Positions 25,184 to 32,382 of a DNA stretch of 32,382 nt are shown here, piece by piece; position 1 is the stretch's first letter, and each line of letters starts with the position of its first letter. A model generated the notes under the pieces. That model did no database searches, was not told the DNA's origin, and saw only the letters and a program-made list of their open reading frames with translations. The DNA comes from JAZKFT01 sp963845495 (GTDB lineage Bacteria > Bacteroidota > Bacteroidia > Chitinophagales > Chitinophagaceae). Location: assembly GCA_963845495.1 (NCBI GenBank), contig CAWJTH010000168.1:1-32382 (forward strand). The letters are read 5' to 3'. Both the position numbers and the translations under genes were made by a program.

Positions 25184-27097
25184 TTATTTCATTTTAACCA
25201 CAATTTTTTCATCCAGTATGGCATACATTTTTTTAAAGAATTCTTTTAAATCAGGATATTCTTCCGCATCGTAGGTTGGGCGATTGAAATCGATTGTGAC
25301 CCTAAAACTTACCATATTATCATCAGATACCCGTACAATTCTTTTTAAAATGATACTTGTGTCTGGCATTATTAACGCCATGCTTTTTGGCAGTTCTTCA
25401 AAAGCGAAACCGTTAGGGATGTTGTACGATCCATTAACGGAATAACTCTGTAAATAATTAAAATCAACATTTGATTGTCGTTTATCTGCGGTAAAGGGCG
25501 TTTTTTCCATAAGGCCAGAAAAAAGGTTATACGGTAAAAAGAAATAATTACCCGATTTTTCGGTAACTCCGTGAAAGGTAGCTTGTTGCTCAAGCGGTAA
25601 AGTATCGATGTCCACATTTTTAACTTGTACGGAATCAGGCTCTATATTATTGGTAGTGAAGGCATTATCTATTCGCCCTTTATGATAAGTATTTAACCTA
25701 ATGTTTCGGGCATAACCCGCACTGCTAACATAAGCTTCGCCGGTAAAATGGCCGGTGCTGTCCATATTGGCTAATAAACTTACCGCCTGTTTATATTTTT
25801 GGGTTTTGTTAGATAGGTCTTTCCAACCGTAAACATTTTTGTCAATCACAAAACCTTGCGTTAGTTGAACATCGTAAGGTATCAAATAATAAGGGTTTAA
25901 TTTATCGGCAGCATTCAAACAATATGGATTGCCACCCACTTCCACATAAGCCATCACTTCATTAAACTGATCTAAATAAGGATACACCGTATTTATTTTG
26001 CCATGGTCTTTTGTGCTTACCAATATCGGATAAGCTTTTACGCCGGCATCTTTCAACAAATCAACCAACAAAAGATTAATGTCTGCGGTTGTGCCGTTTT
26101 TTTTGTCCCAAGCTTTTTTTATCCCATCCATTGAATATTTTCTTTCTTCGCCATTCCATTCCATGTTTTTTTGAACATATTTATATACAAGTTTCATCTT
26201 TTCCAACGTGTCGTGCGTTAGTTTTAGCAGCAGTTGCAAATCTTCTGTGTGTGAAATATTCTTTTTAATTTCTCCACCAAAGTCTTCGTCGTCTGCCAAT
26301 TCCTCGGCTAATTTTTGCCAGGTAGTTCTAAAAGTTTCTGTTTGGCCATTGGGATAATTTATGGTAGATAATTGAAATTCAACCCGTTGGATATAATCTT
26401 TATACCCGTTCATATATGGCTCCTGCTTTAGCGAAGGGATGTTTCGCATGGCATAAAAATAAGATGGCGAGGAGATAGTAGCTGCCTTGAATTCCATTGG
26501 CTGCCTCCGTGTTACCTGATAAGTGAATTCAAAATACTCCGGAATAAAAATATTATATTCGCTATAACGGCAAGGGATGTCGCTTTGGAATTTCCAATCC
26601 CTGATGCCGCCGATTGATTTTTTAAAAGAACGGTATTTGTATTCGATAACAGAACCCACTTTTACCTGCGGAAAAGCAATGGCAGTTTCAGAATATTTAT
26701 CATCGATCGGCTTATTGTAAAACGCTGTTTTCTCCAATTTGGTGGCAACCACGTTTCCGTTCGCGTCTTCATTGTATACGTAGCCTTCCAAGCCGCTTAT
26801 TTCTTCGTACCTGTCTTTGCTATAATAATCAAATTTTATATCGGCACGAGAAATGCCATCTTCCTTTAAAATTTTTATGCGCTGGCGTATATCTGTTTGT
26901 AAGTAAACGCTGCCGTTTAAATTATAACTTACTTCACCTTTATCTATCAGGTACATGGCCGAAGCATCGGGATCAAAAGTGCAAGAGGTCATTTCAAGGT
27001 CGGCTTTATCAATTTTTCCAAAGGCAGGCAATTTGTCTTGCGAAAAAACGGATACGGAAACAAAAGCAACAAACACAGTTGTTAGGTTTTTTTTCAT
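25184..27097 (-). CDS. DUF3857 transglutaminase-fold secreted protein
   Basis: Exported protein of 637 residues. The signal peptide MKKNLTTVFVAFVSVSVFSQ fixes the start at 27097. The N-terminal DUF3857 domain (about 40-240) contains LKEDGISRADIKFDYYSKDR and KVGSVIEYKYRS. A transglutaminase-like domain follows (about 290-420): YKYVQKNMEWNGEERKYS, then KKNGTTADINLLLVDLLKDA and HGKINTVYPYLDQFNEVMAY. The catalytic Cys of active transglutaminases, expected near the GTTADIN segment, is absent, so the fold is probably a binding or scaffold domain. A C-terminal beta domain (about 450-637) ends EFFKKMYAILDEKIVVKMK. Such proteins are common in Bacteroidota; their function is not established. It is the only gene in its unit. 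Confidence 0.85.
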   Translation of the reverse strand: MKKNLTTVFVAFVSVSVFSQDKLPAFGKIDKADLEMTSCTFDPDASAMYLIDKGEVSYNLNGSVYLQTDIRQRIKILKEDGISRADIKFDYYSKDRYEEISGLEGYVYNEDANGNVVATKLEKTAFYNKPIDDKYSETAIAFPQVKVGSVIEYKYRSFKKSIGGIRDWKFQSDIPCRYSEYNIFIPEYFEFTYQVTRRQPMEFKAATISSPSYFYAMRNIPSLKQEPYMNGYKDYIQRVEFQLSTINYPNGQTETFRTTWQKLAEELADDEDFGGEIKKNISHTEDLQLLLKLTHDTLEKMKLVYKYVQKNMEWNGEERKYSMDGIKKAWDKKNGTTADINLLLVDLLKDAGVKAYPILVSTKDHGKINTVYPYLDQFNEVMAYVEVGGNPYCLNAADKLNPYYLIPYDVQLTQGFVIDKNVYGWKDLSNKTQKYKQAVSLLANMDSTGHFTGEAYVSSAGYARNIRLNTYHKGRIDNAFTTNNIEPDSVQVKNVDIDTLPLEQQATFHGVTEKSGNYFFLPYNLFSGLMEKTPFTADKRQSNVDFNYLQSYSVNGSYNIPNGFAFEELPKSMALIMPDTSIILKRIVRVSDDNMVSFRVTIDFNRPTYDAEEYPDLKEFFKKMYAILDEKIVVKMK

Positions 27098-27146
27098 ACA
27101 GGCAGGGCTAGGTTTGAACATCAATATTAAGGAAAGAAATGATCTG

Positions 27147-27260
27147 AAACGTGAGACGTGAGTAAGTCGCAAATATTTTAAATTGTTACTTTTTTAAGCG
27201 ATAAAAATTAATTTAGCCGATTCAAATATTTTGGACCAATTCACGACTCACGATTCACAA
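27147..27260. repeat. GTGAGACGTGAGT-type inverted word
   Basis: AACGTGAGACGTGAGTAAGTCG (27148-27169) and TTCACGACTCACGATTCACAA (27239-27260) are inverted variants of the same short word, flanking an AT-rich stretch upstream of the DUF3857 gene. Confidence 0.5.
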
Positions 27261-27261
27261 T

Positions 27262-27422
27262 GGTAGTGTCTCAGTTTGAAATTTAATGCTTTGACCGTAA
27301 AGCAAAAAGATTAAACAATATCTCAATTCAGTGTTTCTGTGCCTCAGTGGCAATATTGGTTTGCCACTGAGGCACAGAAACACTGAAACTTTTAATGCCC
27401 AACTTCAAACTGAGACACTACC
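27262..27422. mobile_element. MITE-like palindromic element
   Basis: 161-base element with perfect 19-base terminal inverted repeats (GGTAGTGTCTCAGTTTGAA; 27262-27280 and 27404-27422). It also has a perfect 27-base internal hairpin (27327-27353 with 27361-27387, loop TATTGGT). It encodes no protein. No clear target-site duplication is visible at the edges, so the mobile nature is inferred from the terminal repeats only. Confidence 0.6.
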
Positions 27423-27436
27423 TCGCAATTCACAAT

Positions 27437-27467
27437 TTGCATATATAAATGTTTGGATGTAATTTCG
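27437..27467 (+). promoter_or_regulatory. Possible lpd promoter (TTG-N20-TAATTTCG)
   Basis: TTG at 27437-27439 and TAATTTCG at 27460-27467 match the consensus except for one base of the -7 box. The leader to the lpd ATG would be about 120 bases. It lies just outside the MITE-like element. Confidence 0.45.
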
Positions 27468-27591
27468 CCTGTCCAAAAAAATGAATTTGAGCATAAGCCA
27501 TTGGTTGATTCCAAATTAAACTTCAATGAACGATTGACCAGATGAAAATGACCAAATCCAAAAATCATAAATCTTAAATCACAAATCAGAT

Positions 27592-28977
27592 ATGGCTTAC
27601 GATGTAGTAGTTCTCGGCAGTGGCCCAGGCGGTTATCCTGCGGCTATCCGCGCCTCGCAATTAGGTAAAAAAGTTGCCATTATTGAAAAAGAAAGTCTTG
27701 GCGGCATTTGCCTTAACTGGGGCTGTATCCCCACAAAAGCTTTGTTAAAAAGCGCACAAGTGTATGAATATGTAAAACATGCCGACCAATACGGCATCCA
27801 AGCAAGTGGGTCACAAGACTTTGGCAAAGTAATTAGCCGCAGCCGTGGAGTGGCCGATAAAATGAACAAGGGCGTTACGTTCTTGATGAAGAAAAACAAG
27901 ATTGACGTAATTATGGGTTTTGGCAAATTAATTTCTGCCAATAAAATAGAAGTTACCGCCGCCGACGGAAGCAAACAAACCGTTGAGGCAACGAATATTG
28001 TAATTGCAACCGGTGGTCGTGCAAAGCAATTGCCAAGCATGCCGATAGATGGCAAAAAGATTATTGAATATCGCAAGGCGATGAGCTTGGAAAACCAACC
28101 CAAAAGCATGATTGTTTGTGGAAGCGGTGCTATTGGTGTCGAGTTTGCTTATTTCTACAACAGCATCGGAACCAAGGTAACAGTGGTTGAATTTTTAGAC
28201 CGCATTGTTCCCGTTGAAGATGCCGACATTTCAAAAGAACTTGAAAAAAGTTTTAAGAAAAGCGGTATCGGCGTTATGACCAGCAGCGAAGTAATAAGTG
28301 TTGACACCAGCGGCGAAGGTGTACGTGCAAAGGTTAAAACACCAACCGGCGAAGTAACTTTGGAAGCTGACGTTTTATTAAGCGCCGTAGGTGTTGTGGC
28401 TAATTTAGAAGGCATCGGCTTGGAAGAATTGGGCATTAAAACTGAAAAGGGTAAAATTGCGGTTGACAAATTTGGCCAAACAAATATTAAAGGTGTGTAT
28501 GCAATTGGCGATTGCGCTCCTGGGCAAGCGTTGGCGCACGTGGCTACCAAAGAAGGAATCAATGCGGCTGAACATTTGGCGGGCGGCCATCCTGAACCGA
28601 TTGACTACAACAATATTCCTGGTTGTACGTATTGTACGCCAGAAATTGCAAGCGTTGGTTTTACCGAAGCAAAAGCAAAAGAAGCTGGCTACGAGTTGAA
28701 AGTAGCTAAATTCCCGTTGATTGCAAGCGGTAAAGCAACTGCGGCCGGCGCAACCGAAGGTTTTGTAAAAGTTATTTATGACGCTAAATATGGCGAGTTT
28801 TTAGGTGCGCATTTAATCGGCAACAATGTAACCGAATTGATAGCCGAAGTGGTAACCGCCCGTAAATTGGAAACCACCGGTCATGAAATTTTGAACGCCA
28901 TTCACCCGCACCCAACCATGAGCGAATCGATTAAAGAAGCAACCGCGATGGCTTATGGCGAAGCAACTGATATTTAA
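27592..28977 (+). CDS. lpd: Dihydrolipoyl dehydrogenase (E3)
   Basis: FAD-dependent E3 subunit that reoxidises dihydrolipoamide in pyruvate, 2-oxoglutarate and branched-chain dehydrogenase complexes and in glycine cleavage; 461 residues, normal length. FAD motif GSGPGGYPAA lies at 9-18 and the redox pair in GGICLNWGCIPTK at Cys40 and Cys45. The NAD motif is CGSGAIGVEFAYFY. The second FAD motif is GVYAIGDCAPGQALAHVATK. The catalytic His-Glu pair lies in HPHPTMSE near residue 445. No E1 or E2 genes are adjacent, so it may serve several complexes. It has a strong terminator. Confidence 0.97.
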   Translation: MAYDVVVLGSGPGGYPAAIRASQLGKKVAIIEKESLGGICLNWGCIPTKALLKSAQVYEYVKHADQYGIQASGSQDFGKVISRSRGVADKMNKGVTFLMKKNKIDVIMGFGKLISANKIEVTAADGSKQTVEATNIVIATGGRAKQLPSMPIDGKKIIEYRKAMSLENQPKSMIVCGSGAIGVEFAYFYNSIGTKVTVVEFLDRIVPVEDADISKELEKSFKKSGIGVMTSSEVISVDTSGEGVRAKVKTPTGEVTLEADVLLSAVGVVANLEGIGLEELGIKTEKGKIAVDKFGQTNIKGVYAIGDCAPGQALAHVATKEGINAAEHLAGGHPEPIDYNNIPGCTYCTPEIASVGFTEAKAKEAGYELKVAKFPLIASGKATAAGATEGFVKVIYDAKYGEFLGAHLIGNNVTELIAEVVTARKLETTGHEILNAIHPHPTMSESIKEATAMAYGEATDI

Positions 28978-29021
28978 ATAGTAATTAGGGTGAATAAGTA
29001 ATTGATTGAAAATAAATTAAA

Positions 29022-29053
29022 GGCATCCAGATTATTTTGGATGCCCTTTTTTT
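29022..29053 (+). terminator. lpd intrinsic terminator
   Basis: GGCATCCA and TGGATGCC form a perfect eight-base stem around an eight-base AT loop, followed by C and seven T. It starts 45 bases after the lpd stop codon. Confidence 0.9.
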
Positions 29054-29096
29054 GCAATTTGAATAGGTAAGATGATTTGTCTTTTGCGGCTTGCCC

Positions 29097-29238
29097 AAAG
29101 TTGTCAACCTTTTTTTGAACGTCAAAATATTATAAAAACCGAATAAGGTTGACAACTTTTAGCAGCGGCTCTATAACAAATTTGTCACATTCTTCTAAAC
29201 ATACAAATGTTAAAGGAACTGAATAAGGTTGACAAATT
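29097..29238. repeat. Three TTGTCAACCTTATTC-type copies upstream of the cyclotransferase
   Basis: AAAGTTGTCAACCTT (29098-29112) is perfectly inverted at 29145-29159 (AAGGTTGACAACTTT). GAATAAGGTTGACAA occurs at 29141-29155 and again at 29221-29235. The spacing (about 40 and 80 bases) and 15-base length resemble regulator binding sites, but the pattern also fits the spacer word repeats found elsewhere in this window. Confidence 0.6.
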
Positions 29239-29261
29239 CTATTCCATTTCTCCGCTCCCAT

Positions 29262-29269
29262 TATCTTTG
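29262..29269 (+). promoter_or_regulatory. -7 element TATCTTTG, cyclotransferase gene
   Basis: Exact TAnnTTTG match ending five bases before the ATG. With the usual distance from -7 to the start site, transcription would begin at or next to the start codon. No TTG at -33. Confidence 0.55.
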
Positions 29270-29274
29270 AAGCC

Positions 29275-30120
29275 ATGAAACGCAACAACATACAACCAAT
29301 TTTATTAGCCTGCTATTTGCTTGCCGCTTGCGGTTGCCATAACGAACCAAAAGAATCAGATAAAACAAACGATGTTCCGCCCATTGTTGCCAATCAGCCC
29401 AAAGATATCCCCTACCAAATTATGAAGGAATTGCCGCACGATACATTATCCTACACCGAAGGATTGCAATATGTGGATGGCAAATTATATGAAAGTGCGG
29501 GCAATTATAAAACCTCAGACATTAGGGTTGTTGATCCAAATACCGGCAAAGTGTTGCAACGCCATAAACTCGAAGATAAATATTTTGGCGAAGGCATTAC
29601 CGTTTTAAATGGTAAAGCATACCAAATGACTTACAAAGAAAACACTTGCTTTGTGTACGATGCCAAGACATTTAAATTGCTAAAAACATTTACTTACAAT
29701 TTTGGCGAAGGCTGGGGCATGACCACCGACGGAAAATATTTAATTGTGAGCAACGGTAGCAGCACTATCTTTTTTATTGATCCTGAAACGTTTAGAACCG
29801 TAAACCAAATAAATGTAAGCACCCAATTTGGATTTCAAGATAGCATTAACGAATTGGAATACATCAAAGGTTCTATTTATGCCAATGTGTACGGACAAGA
29901 TATTATTTTAAAAATTGATCCTGCTAACGGCAAAGTATTGGGTAAAGTTGACTTGAGTAACCTTCGTACCAAATATGGTTATCCCGATCTAAATGATACA
30001 GCCAGACGAGAAACTGCTCCAGAAGTGTTGAACGGGATTGCTTACGATTCTGCCGATAACCAAATTTTTATAACCGGTAAATTTTGGCCCAAATTGTTTG
30101 AAGTGAAGTTTGATAATTAA
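29275..30120 (+). CDS. Glutaminyl-peptide cyclotransferase, lipoprotein
   Basis: Plant-type glutamine cyclotransferase (five-bladed propeller class), which cyclises N-terminal glutamine to pyroglutamate; 281 residues. The N-terminus MKRNNIQPILLACYLLAAC ends in a lipobox with Cys19, so it should be a periplasmic lipoprotein. Family repeats are visible: SYTEGLQYVDGKLYES, FGEGITVLNGKAYQMTY, FGEGWGMTTDGKYLIVSNGS, INELEYIKGSIYANVYG and VLNGIAYDSADNQIFITGK, then FWPKLFEV. The Glu and Trp residues in these blocks line the active site in known enzymes. It could protect or mature exported proteins with N-terminal Gln, of which this genome seems to have many (signal peptides ending in AQ or SQ); that link is inference. 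Confidence 0.92.
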   Translation: MKRNNIQPILLACYLLAACGCHNEPKESDKTNDVPPIVANQPKDIPYQIMKELPHDTLSYTEGLQYVDGKLYESAGNYKTSDIRVVDPNTGKVLQRHKLEDKYFGEGITVLNGKAYQMTYKENTCFVYDAKTFKLLKTFTYNFGEGWGMTTDGKYLIVSNGSSTIFFIDPETFRTVNQINVSTQFGFQDSINELEYIKGSIYANVYGQDIILKIDPANGKVLGKVDLSNLRTKYGYPDLNDTARRETAPEVLNGIAYDSADNQIFITGKFWPKLFEVKFDN

Positions 30121-30250
30121 GCCAGAGAAGTTTAGAAGCTAGAAGAAAAAAATACAAGAAGTGGAAAAAACTATCGAAGCAAAGTCTTCCAACTTCTGTT
30201 TCGAACCTTTTCGCATTCTAAATCATACTTCTCAACTTCGCTCCTTCTAA
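30121..30250. repeat. AGAAGTTTAGAAGC-type inverted word
   Basis: AGAGAAGTTTAGAAGCTAGA (30124-30143) and later AACTTCTGTTTCGAA and CTTCTCAACTTCGCTCCTTC (30189-30248) are inverted variants of the same word. They fill the spacer before valS. Confidence 0.5.
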
Positions 30251-30260
30251 CTCCAAGCAC

Positions 30261-30268
30261 TAAATTTG
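30261..30268 (+). promoter_or_regulatory. -7 element TAAATTTG, valS
   Basis: Exact TAnnTTTG match about 25 bases before the valS ATG. No TTG at the -33 distance. Confidence 0.5.
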
Positions 30269-30293
30269 CAGCCCCAATCTTAATTTTCCATCC

Positions 30294-32382
30294 ATGACAG
30301 AATTGACTAAAATATTCGAGCATCAACAAGCAGAAGCCAAATGGTATCAACATTGGCTCGACAAAAAATATTTTGCCAGCAGCCCCGATAACCGCGAGCC
30401 TTACACCATTGTAATGCCTCCGCCAAACGTAACGGGCGTGTTGCACATGGGCCATTGCCTTAATAATACCATTCAAGATATTTTAATCCGCCGTGCACGC
30501 ATGCAAGGCAAAAATGCTTGCTGGGTGCCCGGTACCGACCATGCTAGCATTGCAACCGAAGCAAAAGTGGTGCAAATGCTGCGTGAACGCGGCATTGCAA
30601 AATCATCACTTAGCCGCGATGAATTTTTAAGCTACGCTTGGGAATGGAAAGAAAAATATGGCGGGATTATCTTGCAACAATTGAAAAAACTTGGCTTTAG
30701 CCTAGATTGGGATCGCACCACTTTTACCATGGATCCTGATTATTATCAATCTGTTATCAAAGTTTTTATCGACTTATACAACAAAGGTTTCATTTATCGC
30801 GGCAAGCGGATGATTAACTGGGATCCGATAGCAAAAACGGCATTAAGTGATGAAGAAGTAATTTTTAAAGAATCGAATAGCAAGTTGTATCATGTTAGAT
30901 ATGAAGTAGTGGATGACGGATGGCAGATGGCAGATGGCAGTAAAATAAATCAAGGTGATACCGCCAACCGCCAACTATCAACCGCCATCATCATTGCCAC
31001 TGTTCGCCCAGAAACAATACTTGGCGATACTGCTATTGCCGTTCACCCAAAAGATGAACGCTTTAAGCACTTGCATGGAAAATTCGCCATCGTTCCGCTA
31101 ATCGGCCGCAAAATCCCGATTATTTTAGATGAGTATGTGGCGATGGATTTTGGCACCGGCGCATTAAAAGTTACGCCTGCGCATGATGCCAACGACTACG
31201 CTTTGGCCGAAAAGCATAATCTAGAAATCATCGATATTATGAACGATGATGCCACTTTTAATACTGATGCTCAAATGTTTGTGGGCGAAGACCGTTTTGA
31301 AGTACGCAAAAAAATAATCCCAGCGTTGGAAGAAGCTGGAAATTTGATTAAAATAGAGGACTATGCAAATCAGGTTGGATATAGTGAACGTAACCCAGGA
31401 GTAGTTGTAGAAAAAAGATTAAGCCTGCAATGGTGGTTGGCCATGAAAAACCTTAGAGACCCAGCATTGAAAGCGGTGTTGGAAGATGCTATAAAATTTG
31501 TTCCTGAAAAGTTTAAAAATACCTACCGACACTGGATGGTAAACATCCGTGACTGGTGTTTAAGCCGCCAACTTTGGTGGGGACAACGTATACCAGCATG
31601 GTTTGACGAAGAAGGCAAATTTTTTGTTGCAGAAAATGAAGAACAGGCAAAGCTGCAAGCTGCAAGCCTGAAGCTTAAAGCCGATAACAAAGAAATTACG
31701 GAAGAAAGCTTGCGGCTTACAGCTTTAAGCTTGCGGCTTTCCCAAGATGATGACGTGCTGGATACTTGGTTTTCGTCGTGGCTTTGGCCATCACAGGTTT
31801 TCAAAGGAATCAGTGATCCTAACAATGCTGAAATAAGCTACTATTATCCTACCAATACGTTGGTAACTGCTCCCGAAATTATCTTTCTTTGGGTAGCGAG
31901 GATGATTATGGCTGGAATGGAATATGAACACGAGATTCCATTTAAAGATGTTTATTTTACGGGGATTGTTCGCGATGAATTGGGGCGAAAAATGAGTAAA
32001 CAATTGGGTAATTCGCCTGATTTGTTGTTATTGATCGATAAATATGGCGCAGATGCGGTTCGTTTCGGCGTTATGATTGCGAGCCCTGCGGGCAACGATT
32101 TAATGTTTGATGTGAAGGAAGAAAGTACTTTAAAACAAGGCAGCTTCTTCATCAATAAAATGTGGAACGCATTGAAATTGTTGAAGATGTGGGAAGGAAG
32201 ATCGATGGCGGATGCCGGATGGCTGACCACTATTGAACCTACTCACCACTCGCCACTCACCACTCACTTTGCTACCATTTGGTTTGCCCAGCGCCTGCGG
32301 CAAGCATCGGCCGAAATTGACAAATTAATGGCTGAGTTTAATTTAAGCGAAGCTTTAAAACGGATTTATTCACTGATTTGGG
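30294..32382 (+). CDS. valS: Valine-tRNA ligase, 3' part beyond the window
   Basis: Class I aminoacyl-tRNA synthetase that charges tRNA-Val. The open frame runs from ATG 30294 to the right edge (696 codons, no stop), so the C-terminal part is missing. The HIGH motif is HMGH at 51-54 in PPPNVTGVLHMGHCLNN. WVPGTDHASIATE follows. The editing domain includes ATVRPETILGDTAIAVHPKD and GTGALKVTPAHDANDY. Then come RDWCLSRQLWWGQRIP, DDVLDTWFSSWLWP and the KMSKS equivalent KMSKQLGNSPD near 565. The gene holds three in-frame stretches that look like spacer repeats (about residues 204-232, 452-482 and 636-659). All three lie between conserved blocks, presumably in surface loops. The frame stays open through all of them. 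Confidence 0.97.
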   Translation, partial: MTELTKIFEHQQAEAKWYQHWLDKKYFASSPDNREPYTIVMPPPNVTGVLHMGHCLNNTIQDILIRRARMQGKNACWVPGTDHASIATEAKVVQMLRERGIAKSSLSRDEFLSYAWEWKEKYGGIILQQLKKLGFSLDWDRTTFTMDPDYYQSVIKVFIDLYNKGFIYRGKRMINWDPIAKTALSDEEVIFKESNSKLYHVRYEVVDDGWQMADGSKINQGDTANRQLSTAIIIATVRPETILGDTAIAVHPKDERFKHLHGKFAIVPLIGRKIPIILDEYVAMDFGTGALKVTPAHDANDYALAEKHNLEIIDIMNDDATFNTDAQMFVGEDRFEVRKKIIPALEEAGNLIKIEDYANQVGYSERNPGVVVEKRLSLQWWLAMKNLRDPALKAVLEDAIKFVPEKFKNTYRHWMVNIRDWCLSRQLWWGQRIPAWFDEEGKFFVAENEEQAKLQAASLKLKADNKEITEESLRLTALSLRLSQDDDVLDTWFSSWLWPSQVFKGISDPNNAEISYYYPTNTLVTAPEIIFLWVARMIMAGMEYEHEIPFKDVYFTGIVRDELGRKMSKQLGNSPDLLLLIDKYGADAVRFGVMIASPAGNDLMFDVKEESTLKQGSFFINKMWNALKLLKMWEGRSMADAGWLTTIEPTHHSPLTTHFATIWFAQRLRQASAEIDKLMAEFNLSEALKRIYSLIW

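Overview
The window looks like a chromosomal segment from a Bacteroidota bacterium, most likely of the Chitinophagaceae type. Evidence: promoters of the TTG-N19-21-TAnnTTTG kind, a 16S gene whose 3' end reads GGAATACCTCCTTT, almost no Shine-Dalgarno sequences, AT-rich genes, Bacteroidota-specific families (HYC_CC_PP, DUF3857, TlpA-like, Dcp lipoprotein) and many secreted proteins with short signal peptides ending in AQ or SQ. Species cannot be told from the sequence alone.

Layout. The left end holds a minus-strand 16S rRNA gene (about 171-1695) driven by three tandem promoters (1884-2211), followed by about 0.7 kb with no recognisable gene. Next come a plus-strand di-heme cytochrome c lipoprotein (RoxA-like), a minus-strand MazF/RHH toxin-antitoxin pair, and a divergent Lhr-type DNA helicase split by a one-base frameshift. 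An ATP-grasp-like protein follows. A minus-strand cluster from 12072 down to 9157 encodes a HYC_CC_PP protein, two exported HMA metal-binding proteins, an outer-membrane barrel-like protein and a TlpA-like thioredoxin; it looks like an envelope copper-handling cluster. Then come trxB, folB and a CBS-domain cystathionine beta-synthase/cysteine synthase on plus, a secreted unknown and a DUF2891 protein on minus, and priA on plus. A decayed DUF433/DUF5615 toxin-antitoxin pair sits before dcp. The right third holds a small secretion-independent alanine/proline-containing protein, clpX and a DUF3857 transglutaminase-fold protein (all minus), then lpd, a glutaminyl-peptide cyclotransferase lipoprotein and valS (plus). 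valS runs off the right edge.

Most genes are housekeeping, and no complete new defence or biosynthetic system was found. The most unusual feature is the spacer DNA. Nearly every intergenic gap carries its own short word repeated in direct and inverted copies, often able to form a long hairpin (AGCTAAT-, GAGCTATGAGCC-, CACAAAGGCAC-, ACACGGATT-, GATAATGG-, CACAGATTCACAG- and CCCTGACAGGG-type words). Three in-frame stretches inside valS have the same repeat-like character, as if spacer repeats had been captured as coding sequence. Two non-adjacent spacers share a roughly 90-base element, and a 161-bp MITE-like palindrome lies upstream of lpd.

Several TAnnTTTG elements end only 5-7 bases before the start codon, which suggests leaderless mRNAs for some genes.
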